DNA from: Natronorubrum daqingense
Lineage (GTDB): Archaea > Halobacteriota > Halobacteria > Halobacteriales > Natrialbaceae
Length of the DNA: 64,000 nucleotides
NCBI RefSeq assembly: GCF_001971705.1
Contig: NZ_CP019327.1
Coordinates: 1,674,001 to 1,738,000 of the forward strand
Direction of reading: 5' to 3'
Shown here: piece after piece, positions 51,740 to 60,242 of the stretch
Position numbering within the stretch: position 1 is the stretch's first letter
Layout of the letters: every line of letters starts with the position of its first letter
Program-made: the position numbers and the translations under genes
Notes under the pieces: model-generated
Database searches by the model: none
What the model saw: only the letters and a program-made list of their open reading frames with translations
Told to the model about the DNA's origin: nothing

Positions 51740-52024
51740 TTACTCGTCCGCCGTGGGGACGGGCCCGGTGTCGATAACGGACCGGACGTGCGCTTCGAAC
51801 TCCTGTCGACGCTCGAAGTACGTCTCGTCGACGGCCTCGATGACACTCGAGAGCTCTCGCGGACCGTCACCCGTCCGAATCGTGCGCTCGCCCTCGAGGC
51901 GGTCGATCTCGCTCGCTTCGATGGGCCAGGTCAGACGGGACGTCACGCGGGCGAGGGGTGCACCCTCGACGGGCGTGTGCGTTCCGAGCGTCACGGCCGG
52001 CTCTTCGTCGTCCTCGTCGCTCAT
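51740..52024 (-). CDS. Small conserved haloarchaeal protein
   Basis: The 94-residue acidic protein has a recognisable haloarchaeal pattern (PVEGAPLARVTSRLTWPIEASEIDRLEG and then RVIDTGPVPTADE near the end) and no membrane helix. It is the first gene of a two-gene unit with the CPBP protease (6-nt gap). I start it at the ATG 52024; a long in-frame upstream extension does not look coding. I cannot give a function. Confidence 0.7.
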   Translation of the reverse strand: MSDEDDEEPAVTLGTHTPVEGAPLARVTSRLTWPIEASEIDRLEGERTIRTGDGPRELSSVIEAVDETYFERRQEFEAHVRSVIDTGPVPTADE

Positions 52025-52189
52025 AGCAGGGCGTTTGCGAGCCCATCGATTCAAGCTTTCGCTTCTCGAGGGCGTCTCCGAACCGCGTGAGCTACCGTGA
52101 GCTATCGTGAGAAGCGAGTGTGGAAACCTTTCTCTTTCCAGAAATGTGTCTGACGTATCGTTTTGTGGTGGGAGGCCCAAGCGCTGTGC

Positions 52190-53170
52190 ATGACAAGCCT
52201 GACGGAGGCCTACGACGGGAGTACGGGGGAGATAGCGAGCCCCCAGCGCCTCTACACGGGAACGGCACTCGTTCTGTGTGGCGCGGTTTTGGCGGTCGTC
52301 GCCGTCCTCATGGCGACGACCGACCTCTTCAGTGGTGTCGCAGCCTCGTTCTCCCAGGGTATCGACGCACACTACGCGTCCATTCGCGTCGCCGGCGTGC
52401 TGGCCGGACTCGGCGTGCCAATCGCACTCGTCGGCGTCTTCCTCGTGTTGCCGGCAGATCGGCGCATTCAGGCTGCCGCCGCGATCAGCGTGAGCCTGTG
52501 TGTGCTGGGCGTGATCCTGTTCTGGAGCGCGTATCCCCACGACTGGCGAGCCCACGGTGCCGATCACACGCTCCCGGTCTCCGCGGTGTACTTGCTCGGC
52601 CTGTTCATCGCACTCTGGAGCCTGTTCACGGCCGTCGTCAACTTCAAGGTCCGGAACGACCCCGGCGGCGCACTCGAGATGAACGTCACCCGGCACAACC
52701 AGACCGTCCTCGAGGTCTCCGAATCGGAGGAGTCGGGCAGCCTCGGTGGCGTCGGCTTCCTCGGTGGCACCCCGGACGGTGAGGTCGAAACGCAGACGAA
52801 CGACGCCGATTCCTCGAGCGGTAAGAACTCGAGTACCGCTGCTCGATCCGCAGGATCGACGTCTCGGTCGCTGTCACGGGAGCGATCCACCGCGTCGAGC
52901 CGAGGCCGGAGAGCGACCCCCGGAACGCCGACGAGCGACGGCGGGACGGCCGCGTCGGATCTCTCCTCACCGCTCGAGGAGGATGGACGCGACGCGGAAA
53001 TCGTCGATTCGCCCGATCCGGAACCGTCGAAGCCGACGGATCGCTACTGTGGCAACTGCACGCACTTCGAGTACGTTCGATCGTCGAACGGAATGGTCCC
53101 CTACTGTGGGTACCACGACGGTGCCATGGACGACATGGACGCCTGCGAGGAGTGGACGGCGAATCGCTGA
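52190..53170 (+). CDS. Membrane protein with C-terminal Cys-rich zinc-binding domain
   Basis: The 326-residue protein has four membrane helices (about 28-50, 65-90, 100-120, 130-155), an acidic Ser/Asp-rich linker, and a C-terminal Cys-rich module with CGNC (about 289-292), YCGYH and CEEW, a likely zinc ribbon. The start ATG lies 27 nt inside a longer frame and fits the hydrophobic N-terminus. The function is unknown. It ends 95 nt before the M48 protease. Confidence 0.65.
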   Translation: MTSLTEAYDGSTGEIASPQRLYTGTALVLCGAVLAVVAVLMATTDLFSGVAASFSQGIDAHYASIRVAGVLAGLGVPIALVGVFLVLPADRRIQAAAAISVSLCVLGVILFWSAYPHDWRAHGADHTLPVSAVYLLGLFIALWSLFTAVVNFKVRNDPGGALEMNVTRHNQTVLEVSESEESGSLGGVGFLGGTPDGEVETQTNDADSSSGKNSSTAARSAGSTSRSLSRERSTASSRGRRATPGTPTSDGGTAASDLSSPLEEDGRDAEIVDSPDPEPSKPTDRYCGNCTHFEYVRSSNGMVPYCGYHDGAMDDMDACEEWTANR

Positions 53171-53229
53171 GGAACGTCCACGTTGGATACTTTGGGTCTA
53201 GTTGGGAGTTTACGAATAGCGAAGACTTC

Positions 53230-53237
53230 AATATACT
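53230..53237 (+). promoter_or_regulatory. TATA-like box of the M48 protease gene
   Basis: AATATACT lies about 29 nt before the ATG at 53266, consistent with a leaderless or short-leader transcript. Confidence 0.35.
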
Positions 53238-53265
53238 CGTCACCTTGAGTTTACAACACACTGGT

Positions 53266-54234
53266 ATGTCTTCGCCGGCCACACGCCTTTATGTTCAAAT
53301 GGTGGCAGCTGCTGGAGCACTTACTCTCGTTACGATAGGTTTTCTGATCGGCCTCTGGCTTGTGTTCTACGGAATCTTCACGTTCTTCGAAATTGGCTAC
53401 GCTACTCACCTCGCAACGCTTATCACGGCGATGTGTCTCGCGACGATAGTCTACCTCGAATATACGCACCTCGATAGGGTTGAACAACTCATAGATGCGG
53501 AGCCAGTTACTCGAGGAGATACGCCGGACCTCTCCCAGACGACTTCAAAGGTTGCGGCCCAGCTCGATGTTCCCGTTCCAGAACTATATCTCTCTGACCG
53601 TGAGGTACCCGAGGCCTTCGTCATCGGCTTTCGACCACAACACATTCATCTCGTTATCTCTGAAGGGGCGCTCAACTCGCTCGACAACCGAGAGGAGTTA
53701 GAGGCGGTGATCGCACACGAACTCGCTCACGTGAAAAACATGGATGCGGTCGTGATGACGATCATTTCAGTTCCAGTCGTAGTCGCTGATGGACTTCGAT
53801 CGCGGGTACTAGAGCTCAGTAAGGACGGTGGGGTACCTCTCATATTCACCGTTCCACTGGGTATTCTTTCGACTAGTGTCTGGATTATCGGGAACACGGC
53901 GATAGCGAGGTTCTCTCAGACCAGAGAGCGAGTAGCGGACCGGGCTGCCGCTGAGGTGACAGGATCACCTGCTGCGGTCGCAACTGCGCTTCAACGATTA
54001 GACCAAAAAATGACGACAGTACCTGATACGGACCTGCGGGACCGTTCTGCAATTTCATCACTCTCTATCTTGCCTTTGAGGCCGGAAGAACCGATTATGC
54101 TCGGCCCTGCAGAGGAGATCGAACCGTTTCACTGGAAAGTCGAAAAGAGACTCCACCGGTTGTTCAAAACGCATCCGCCAACAGCGGAGCGTATTGAGGC
54201 CTTGGCGATGATCGCGCAGAATAAACGACAGTAA
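53266..54234 (+). CDS. M48-family (HtpX-like) membrane metalloprotease
   Basis: The 322-residue protein has two N-terminal helices (about 15-40 and 46-65), the zinc motif HELAH (151-155) inside VIAHELAHVKN, and a later ExxxD glutamate (RERVADRAA). HtpX proteases degrade damaged membrane proteins. A further hydrophobic segment follows the active site. The gene uses more AT-rich codons (tta, ata, aga) than its neighbours, suggesting transfer from another lineage. The ATG at 53266 is preferred over an upstream in-frame codon. Confidence 0.87.
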   Translation: MSSPATRLYVQMVAAAGALTLVTIGFLIGLWLVFYGIFTFFEIGYATHLATLITAMCLATIVYLEYTHLDRVEQLIDAEPVTRGDTPDLSQTTSKVAAQLDVPVPELYLSDREVPEAFVIGFRPQHIHLVISEGALNSLDNREELEAVIAHELAHVKNMDAVVMTIISVPVVVADGLRSRVLELSKDGGVPLIFTVPLGILSTSVWIIGNTAIARFSQTRERVADRAAAEVTGSPAAVATALQRLDQKMTTVPDTDLRDRSAISSLSILPLRPEEPIMLGPAEEIEPFHWKVEKRLHRLFKTHPPTAERIEALAMIAQNKRQ

Positions 54235-54392
54235 TCGGGGAGAATCGCCCTCCGTGAGAGGGTACTCAGCGGTTGGGTAGTACGCCCGCCTATCTGCTGT
54301 TCTAGCGATGTGGGGGTTCGAATAATAGCGTTTTTCAACAGGACACTCAGGCGGTGAGGTCCATCTGTAGAGAGCGCGTGTCCCACACGGAG

Positions 54393-54878
54393 TTACAGCC
54401 CGAACGCTTGCTGGCCAAACTCGAGTCCGACTTGCGGAATCTGATAGATGACCAGCGCGATGAGGAACAACTCGAGAATGGTGACGCCGATCGTCGCGAG
54501 CGTCGCGTAGTTGCTGCTCACGGCGACGCCGATCGGGAGTCCGAACTCCCGCTTCCAGAGGGGGTAGAAGAGCGCGATGCCGCGTTTGCTCCCCGCAACG
54601 TCGAGGACGTAGTGGGTCGCGATGCCGATCCAGACGTACTCGAGGTTTCCGAAGTAAAACGGAAAGAGGAGAAACGCCGCGAGGATCGGCAGGTTGTGCA
54701 GCGTTTTGCGGTGTTTGCCAAACGCCGTGTCGACGTCGGGAAAGAGGGCACCGAGCGTGACCGGGACGCCGATCATGATGATCGTCCGAAACGTCTCGAG
54801 GTCGCCTGCCGGCTCGAGTAGGTAGCCAATTCCGAGACTCAGAAGAACCGCATTGAGAACGTGTCCCTTTTTGTTCAT
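54393..54878 (-). CDS. Membrane-bound metal-dependent hydrolase (YdjM/DUF457-like)
   Basis: The 161-residue protein has about four membrane helices and a set of polar residues between them: GHVLNA, PDVDTAFGKHRKTLHNL and IATHYVLDVAGSK. These His/Asp positions are those proposed to bind metal in the YdjM (LexA-regulated) family. The ATG touches a perfect 12-bp inverted repeat at 54879-54911, suggesting controlled expression. The physiological role is unknown. Confidence 0.78.
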   Translation of the reverse strand: MNKKGHVLNAVLLSLGIGYLLEPAGDLETFRTIIMIGVPVTLGALFPDVDTAFGKHRKTLHNLPILAAFLLFPFYFGNLEYVWIGIATHYVLDVAGSKRGIALFYPLWKREFGLPIGVAVSSNYATLATIGVTILELFLIALVIYQIPQVGLEFGQQAFGL

Positions 54879-54911
54879 CTATTCATCACTGATCGATCGA
54901 GTGATGAATAG
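54879..54911. promoter_or_regulatory. Perfect 12-bp inverted repeat abutting the start codon
   Basis: CTATTCATCACT and AGTGATGAATAG flank a palindromic 9-nt centre. The left arm ends right at the ATG of the hydrolase gene. On the minus-strand RNA it would form a 12-bp hairpin directly in front of the start codon, or it is an operator for a dimeric regulator. It lies in the 47-nt gap after the His-rich protein gene and has no T-run on the gene strand, so it is not an obvious terminator. Confidence 0.55.
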
Positions 54912-54925
54912 CTTTCTTTTGGACG

Positions 54926-55609
54926 TTATCGTTCGGTGAGTGCGAGCCCCGTGAAGAGCAAGACGGCACCGAACTCCGCGAGCTTGGTCGTGAGGGCGAT
55001 TACGTCGTCGCGAAGGTGGTCGACGGTGACCTCGATCACGCCGCCGTCGTGGTCGTGGTCGTGGCTGTGGTCGTCGTCGCCACTGTGGTCGTGGTCGTCG
55101 CCGTGTCCGTGATCATCGTCACCGTTGTGTTCGTGGTCGTCTCCATTGTGTGAATGGTCGTCGTCACCGTTGTGGTCGTGGCTATGATCGTCGTCGCCGT
55201 GTGCGTGGTCGTCGCCGTTGTGATCGTGGCTGTGGTCGTCGTCACCGTTGTGATCGTGCCCGTCCCCGTTGTGGTCGTGATCGTGTTCGTGACCCAGACC
55301 GTACTCGTCGAGGTTCAACGCGGACTCAGTGTATCCTGCGGCGTGCCAGTCGGCGTAGCCGACGATGGGCAAGAACATGATGAACGCACCACTCGCGTAC
55401 GCCTGTGCCTCTCGGAGCAATCCCTTCGAGTAGGTGTAGATCAGCAAGAAGACGATCAACGAGAATGCCACGAAGGCGAACGGCATAATCGAGAGGGACC
55501 CGCCGTTGACGGCCCAATCGAGGAGATCGAGAACGCCAAAGAGCAGATGAACGATCGCGGTGAACAGTGCGAGTCCACCGGCGAGAAAGACAGCGTGTTG
55601 TCGGTTCAT
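54926..55609 (-). CDS. Membrane protein with His/Asp-rich repeat loop
   Basis: The 227-residue protein has three N-terminal helices (about 7-32, 42-62, 68-85), a loop of about 80 residues (107-187) of near-repeats such as HNGDDDHSHD, and a final helix (about 204-224). Dozens of His residues alternate with Asp, Asn and Gly, as in zinc-, nickel- or cobalt-binding loops of metal-transport proteins. It could buffer or sense divalent metal outside or inside the membrane. It is cotranscribed at most with the YdjM-like gene (47-nt gap). No classical metal-transporter domain is visible. Confidence 0.8.
   Translation of the reverse strand: MNRQHAVFLAGGLALFTAIVHLLFGVLDLLDWAVNGGSLSIMPFAFVAFSLIVFLLIYTYSKGLLREAQAYASGAFIMFLPIVGYADWHAAGYTESALNLDEYGLGHEHDHDHNGDGHDHNGDDDHSHDHNGDDHAHGDDDHSHDHNGDDDHSHNGDDHEHNGDDDHGHGDDHDHSGDDDHSHDHDHDGGVIEVTVDHLRDDVIALTTKLAEFGAVLLFTGLALTER
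55040..55310. repeat. Imperfect repeats encoding the His/Asp loop
   Basis: On the minus strand multiple copies of units of about 24-33 bp encode HNGDDDHSHD-type peptides. They are imperfect in both sequence and length. The array is coding, so it is not CRISPR. Confidence 0.6.
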
Positions 55610-55767
55610 AAGGGTACTAGCCGAACATGATCAGAAGCCGATTCTGGTTCGATAGTCGAAAGCCGATCCGCCGGTGGTGGTCGATCTGGCGATGCGGCGA
55701 GCGTACGCCTCCAGCCGTTCGCTATCGCCGGAGTTACTGACCGGGATCTCTCTCGAGTCGTCCCTAC

Positions 55768-56304
55768 TCACGACTCGGTCGATTCGCGCAGTGGCTGGCC
55801 GTCGATTGCCGCGAGGAGGTCCTCGAACGCTTGATCGACCGTCCGTGCGCGCACGGTCGCTCGGTCGCCGTCGAAGACGTAGCGAGAGACCGACGAGAAC
55901 GAGGTTTCGCTGCCCCAGGGACCGGCGTAGGAGACGGCGATGTAGACCGTCCCGACGGGATCTCGCTCGGTGCCCCCGGTCGGGCCGGCGATACCCGTCG
56001 TCGCCACACCCCACGTCGTGTCCGTGACGTCGCGAACGCCGCGTGCCATCTCGAGCGCGACGGGTTCGGAGACGGCCCCGTGTTCGTCGAGTGCTTCTCG
56101 AGAGACGCCGAGGTGGCGTCGTTTGGCGTCGTAGGCGTACGTCGTCAGCCCCGAATCGAAGTAATCGCTCGCGCCGGGGACGGCCGTGATCGCGGCCCCG
56201 ATTAAGCCGCCCGTACAGGATTCGGCGACGGCGAGCGTCTGCTCGCGGTCCCGGAGCGTATCGGCAACTGCCATCGGTAGCTCACGGTCGATATCGTCGT
56301 TCAT
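55768..56304 (-). CDS. pncC: CinA-family nicotinamide-nucleotide amidase (PncC)
   Basis: The 178-residue protein consists only of the CinA C-terminal domain, which deamidates NMN to nicotinic acid mononucleotide for NAD recycling. The active-site block AESCTGGLIGAAITAVPGAS and the TGIAGPTGGTERDPVGTVYIA block are clear. The start ATG at 56304 gives a short helical N-terminus before the family core; it is divergent from the aminotransferase gene. Confidence 0.9.
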   Translation of the reverse strand: MNDDIDRELPMAVADTLRDREQTLAVAESCTGGLIGAAITAVPGASDYFDSGLTTYAYDAKRRHLGVSREALDEHGAVSEPVALEMARGVRDVTDTTWGVATTGIAGPTGGTERDPVGTVYIAVSYAGPWGSETSFSSVSRYVFDGDRATVRARTVDQAFEDLLAAIDGQPLRESTES

Positions 56305-56432
56305 CGGGTCCACGTAGCAGCCGAGAATCCGTCAATGGATGGGTTCGGCAACACGTCGACAGGACACGCACACCGACTGGCGGGGGCGCACAGAACGAAA
56401 CACACGTCGGTGTGGGCTCCCGTGTCTCTGCC

Positions 56433-57533
56433 ATGGAGTACGAGACGCCGTTGTTCTTTCACGTGATGGAGTACGCGGACCGTGCGGATCGCGACGTCAT
56501 CGACATGGTCAGTGGCAATCCCGACTGGGAGCCCCCCGAAGCGCTTCGCGACGGCCTTCGCGAGTACGCCGACCTCGAGCCGGATCGATTCGAGTACCCG
56601 CCGAGTGACGGCCTGCGCGAGCTGCGCGAGGAAATCGCCGCGCGACGCGGCGTCGACGCGGAGCAGGTGATCGTCACGAACGGGACGGGCGAGGCGAACT
56701 ACCTCGCGATGGCCCGCGCGCTCGAGCGCGGGCGAGGTGACGAGATCATCCTGACCGATCCGGTCTACCCCTACTATCCGGGGAAGACGACGATGCTCGG
56801 CGGAACCCAGCGCTTCGTCGAGACCGACGAGGACGGCCAACTCGACCCAGCGGTCGTCCGCGAGGCGGCGAGCGAGGAGACCGGCGCGATCGTCGTCAAC
56901 ACGCCGAACAACCCGACCGGAGCGGTCTACCCCGAAGAGACGATGGAAGCGCTCGTCGACGTTGCGGAGGCAAACGACGCGATACTCGTCAGCGACGAGG
57001 TGTACGACCACTTCGACCTCTCGGGGACGTTCTCGAGTGCGTTACGCTACGAGTCGGATCACTGCATCGTCACGAACGGCTTCTCGAAGTCGATGGCGAG
57101 CACCGGGTTGCGCGTCGGCTACGCCGTCTTCCCGGAACATCTGATCGAGAACGCGCGAAGCCGCCACATGCTCGTCAACGTCGCGACGACCCGGCCGGGA
57201 CAGTACGCGGCGCTCAGATCGCTTCGGGAGACCAATCCAGCGTATCACGAAGCGAACCGCGAGTTGCTTCGCGACCGCATCGCGGCGTTTACCGACGCGC
57301 TGGACGCGGCGGGTGCCGAGTACACAACCCCCGAGGGCTCGTTCTACGTCATGGCCAGATTCGAGGGATTCGACGGCAGCCTCGAGAACGTCGAGCGACT
57401 CATCGACGAAGCCGGCGTCGCCGGGATGCCCGGGGAAGCCTTCGGCGACTCTCGCGGCGACTGGTTCCGGTTCGCGCTCGTCACGCCACAGGTAACAGAA
57501 GCAGCGTCCCGGCTGGCGGCGTTTTTCGAGTAG
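56433..57533 (+). CDS. Class I/II PLP-dependent aminotransferase
   Basis: The 366-residue enzyme has the fold-type I aminotransferase layout. Visible blocks are PPSDGLRELREEIAARRG, NTPNNPTGAVYPEE, SDEVYDHF and the PLP-binding Lys region TNGFSKSMASTGLRVGY (Lys in GFSK), with an Arg near the C-terminus (WFRFAL). It transfers an amino group between an amino acid and a 2-oxo acid. Family members at this position include aspartate or alanine aminotransferases; exact specificity is unclear. The ATG at 56433 fits the expected N-terminus. Confidence 0.88.
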   Translation: MEYETPLFFHVMEYADRADRDVIDMVSGNPDWEPPEALRDGLREYADLEPDRFEYPPSDGLRELREEIAARRGVDAEQVIVTNGTGEANYLAMARALERGRGDEIILTDPVYPYYPGKTTMLGGTQRFVETDEDGQLDPAVVREAASEETGAIVVNTPNNPTGAVYPEETMEALVDVAEANDAILVSDEVYDHFDLSGTFSSALRYESDHCIVTNGFSKSMASTGLRVGYAVFPEHLIENARSRHMLVNVATTRPGQYAALRSLRETNPAYHEANRELLRDRIAAFTDALDAAGAEYTTPEGSFYVMARFEGFDGSLENVERLIDEAGVAGMPGEAFGDSRGDWFRFALVTPQVTEAASRLAAFFE

Positions 57534-57636
57534 CGAGACTGGCCGACACTTCTCTACGTGCCCGTGGTGTTCCCGGTTCGACGTCCCAGCACTCGCAGCG
57601 AAAGGCTGTCCCGTCACTTCGTAGAGAGTGCACGCA

Positions 57637-58391
57637 ATGGCCACCGTGACCGTTCTACAGGTGAGCGGCGAGTCGGTTCTCGAGGCGACGCTCGTCTCGG
57701 TGGTCGCACTCGTTCACCTGCTTCCACGGCAGGTGCCGTTTTCAGTCGGCATCGATCGCTCCACGGTGCGCTCTGCTGCTGGCGGCGTCTCCCTCGCGTA
57801 CGTCTTCGTCCACCTCTTCCCCGAACTGGAGGGCAGACGTCCAACACTCGAGGGCATCGGCGGGTTCGCCACGGCGACACAAGCGAGCTACACCGCGGTG
57901 TTCGCCGGACTCGCGCTCTTCTACGGCCTCGAGCGACTCGCGGCACTCTCTCGCTCTCACGAGTTCGAACGCGATCTAGGAACGATTACCGACGAACCCG
58001 TATTCTGGATCCACGTGGGCAGTTTCGCGGTGTACAACGCGTTCATCGGCTACGTGCTGGTTCGCGGCGAAACCGGGGCGGAGAGCGATGTGCTGTTCGC
58101 AATCGCCATGGCGTTGCACCTGTTCGGAAACGACGAGGCGATGATGACCCACCATCGCGAGTCCTACGTGCGATACGGTCGCTGGATACTCGCGACAGCC
58201 GTTCTGGTGGGCGCGCTCGTCGGCGCCGTCGAGAGGCTATCGGAGGAGACGGTGACGTCCTCCTGGCGCTGTTGACCGGCGGGATCGTGTCCAACGCGAT
58301 CAAGGACGAACTCCCGCGAACGAGTGCGAGTCGATTCTGGGCGTTCGCGCTCGGTACCGGCGGGTATACGGCGATACTGTTTGTCGTGTAG
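57637..58391 (+). pseudogene. ZIP-like membrane protein interrupted by a frameshift
   Basis: An ATG at 57637 opens a frame for about seven membrane helices, including AGGVSLAYVFVHLFPELEG (ZIP-like His/Glu in a membrane helix) and ALHLFGNDEAMMTHH, ending prematurely at 58275. The missing last helix (LLALLTGGIVSNAIKDELP to AILFVV) continues in another frame to 58391. A 1-nt insertion near 58250-58258 would restore one reading frame of about 250 residues. Either the gene is freshly inactivated or the sequence has an error. The family resembles ZIP divalent-metal transporters but is divergent. Confidence 0.6.
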
Positions 58392-58439
58392 TCACTCGAG
58401 ACCGACGGGTACTCGTGTGATGGCACAGAACCGGTCCGT

Positions 58440-59660
58440 ATGAGTGGAATCGACGTCGATCCGGTCGAGGACGCGGATTCGGACGCGTTAGACGGCGACG
58501 AGGACGAGCACACGATCGAAGTGACGCCGACCGACTCCGTCTCGGAGGACGGCCGCGAAACGATCGACGTGGAGCCTGCCGACGGGTCGATCGACGGCCC
58601 CGACTACATCCTCTACGGCGGCAAGGGCGGCGTCGGCAAGACGACGATGGCTGCGGCGACCGCGCTCGATAGCGCCCGCGCCGGAACGAGCACGCTCGTC
58701 GTCTCGACTGATCCAGCGCACTCGCTCTCCGATACGTTCGAGACTGACGTTCCAACCGAGCCGGCCCGACTCCGAGAGGACATCCCGCTCTACGCCGCCG
58801 AGATCGACCCGGAGGCCGCGATGGAACGCGGACAGGCCGCATTTCTCGGGGGAAGCGCCGCTGACGGATCCGACGGGAAAGGCGGATTTGACAACGCGTC
58901 CGACGGGTCGGGACTTGGCGAAGGCGCCGCAGGCGGCCCGATGGGTGACCTCGGTGGTCTGGGCGGAATGCTCGGCGGTGAGTCCCCGATGGAGGCCCTT
59001 TTCGGCGGCGAGATGCCCGGTGCCGACGAAGCTGCCGCGATGCAACTCCTCCTCGAGTACATCGACGATCCGCGATTCGAGCGCGTCGTGGTCGACACGG
59101 CACCGACGGGACACACACTCAGACTCCTCAAGTTACCCGAGTTGATGGATACGATGATGGGGCGCATCCTCAAATTTCGTCAGCGAATAAGCGGGATGCT
59201 CGAGGGGATGAAAGGCATGTTCGGCGGACAGGAACAACCAGAAGAAGACGACCTCGAGGATCTGAACGAGCTTCGCGACAGAATCGAACGCCTTCGAGGG
59301 CTCCTTCGTGATCCCGCTCGGACGGACTTTCGCATCGTCATGGTCCCCGAGGAGATGAGCGTCCTCGAGTCCAAGCGCCTGCGCTCACAACTCGAGGAGT
59401 TCGAGATTCCGGTCGGAACGGTCGTCGTCAATCGCGTGATGGAGCCACTCTCAGACGTAACCGACGACGTCGAGGGGGAGTTCCTGCAGCCGAATTTAGC
59501 GGAGTGTCAGTTCTGCCAGCGACGCTGGGACGTCCAACAGGACGCGCTCGCTGAAGCACAGGATCTCTTTCGCGGCCCCGACGTGAGGCGCGTGCCGCTT
59601 TTCGCGAAAGAAGTCCGAGGCGAAGCGATGCTCGGGGTCGTCGCCGCCTGTTTGCGCTGA
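58440..59660 (+). CDS. ArsA/TRC40-type ATPase
   Basis: The 406-residue protein has an acidic N-terminal extension (1-53), the P-loop GGKGGVGKTT (60-69), a signature DTAPTGHTLRLL motif and a CQFC pair (356 and 359), as in archaeal Get3/TRC40 proteins that bind zinc and chaperone tail-anchored membrane proteins. Unlike ArsA it has one ATPase domain. A Gly- and Asp-rich insert (about 140-190) separates the P-loop half from the rest. No arsenite pump gene is nearby, so a chaperone role is likelier. Confidence 0.87.
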   Translation: MSGIDVDPVEDADSDALDGDEDEHTIEVTPTDSVSEDGRETIDVEPADGSIDGPDYILYGGKGGVGKTTMAAATALDSARAGTSTLVVSTDPAHSLSDTFETDVPTEPARLREDIPLYAAEIDPEAAMERGQAAFLGGSAADGSDGKGGFDNASDGSGLGEGAAGGPMGDLGGLGGMLGGESPMEALFGGEMPGADEAAAMQLLLEYIDDPRFERVVVDTAPTGHTLRLLKLPELMDTMMGRILKFRQRISGMLEGMKGMFGGQEQPEEDDLEDLNELRDRIERLRGLLRDPARTDFRIVMVPEEMSVLESKRLRSQLEEFEIPVGTVVVNRVMEPLSDVTDDVEGEFLQPNLAECQFCQRRWDVQQDALAEAQDLFRGPDVRRVPLFAKEVRGEAMLGVVAACLR

Positions 59661-59714
59661 GTGTTGTGGACACCCTCCGTCGGCGGCCGTTGGGGGGCAG
59701 CCGCCACTCGTTTC

Positions 59715-60176
59715 TCACTCGGAAGCGGCTGGAACGACCGTGACGGGTCGATCGCTCTCGAGGATCACGGCCTGGACGACGCTCCCGAAGAGGACCTTGC
59801 CGACCGGGGAGTGCTTGCCGACGCCGAGGACGATCACGTCGCTGCCGAGGTCTTCGGCTCGCTCGAGGATCGTCTCGGCGGGGTCACCGCTCTCCTCGTA
59901 GAGCGTACACTCGACGTCGCTCGCCTCGAGAACGTCGACTGCGGCCGCGACCGACTTGGGAAGTCGATCTGCCTCGCCGACCTGTTCGGCCATCTCCTCG
60001 GCGTAGGTTTCAGAGAAGCCGCCCGCGGCCCACTCGGCGTCGGGGGCGGAGACGTCGTCGTGGACGTGACAGATATCGACGGCGAAGTCGCTCGATCCCG
60101 GCTGATCGAGAATCGATTCTGCCTGCGTGCGCGCTCGAGCCTCGTTCTCGTCGATCGGGAGTAGAACGCGGTACAT
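59715..60176 (-). CDS. Universal stress protein (UspA family)
   Basis: The 153-residue protein has the UspA fold with the ATP-binding GVGKHSPVGKVLFGSVVQAVILESDRPVTVVP block (the G-2x-G-9x-G-S/T pattern) and a VLLPIDENE N-terminal strand. It binds ATP and is induced by stress in relatives; no catalysis is assigned. It stands alone. Confidence 0.9.
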   Translation of the reverse strand: MYRVLLPIDENEARARTQAESILDQPGSSDFAVDICHVHDDVSAPDAEWAAGGFSETYAEEMAEQVGEADRLPKSVAAAVDVLEASDVECTLYEESGDPAETILERAEDLGSDVIVLGVGKHSPVGKVLFGSVVQAVILESDRPVTVVPAASE

Positions 60177-60242
60177 AGTCGAGGCTTCGGGCTCGGAGGC
60201 TAAAAATGATCCACACGCCAGCCGGCGGGGCGCAAACCGGGG

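Noticed and set aside
55040..55310. Repeat array that could suggest CRISPR
   Set aside because: The units are coding, imperfect and without spacers of equal size; no cas genes are near.
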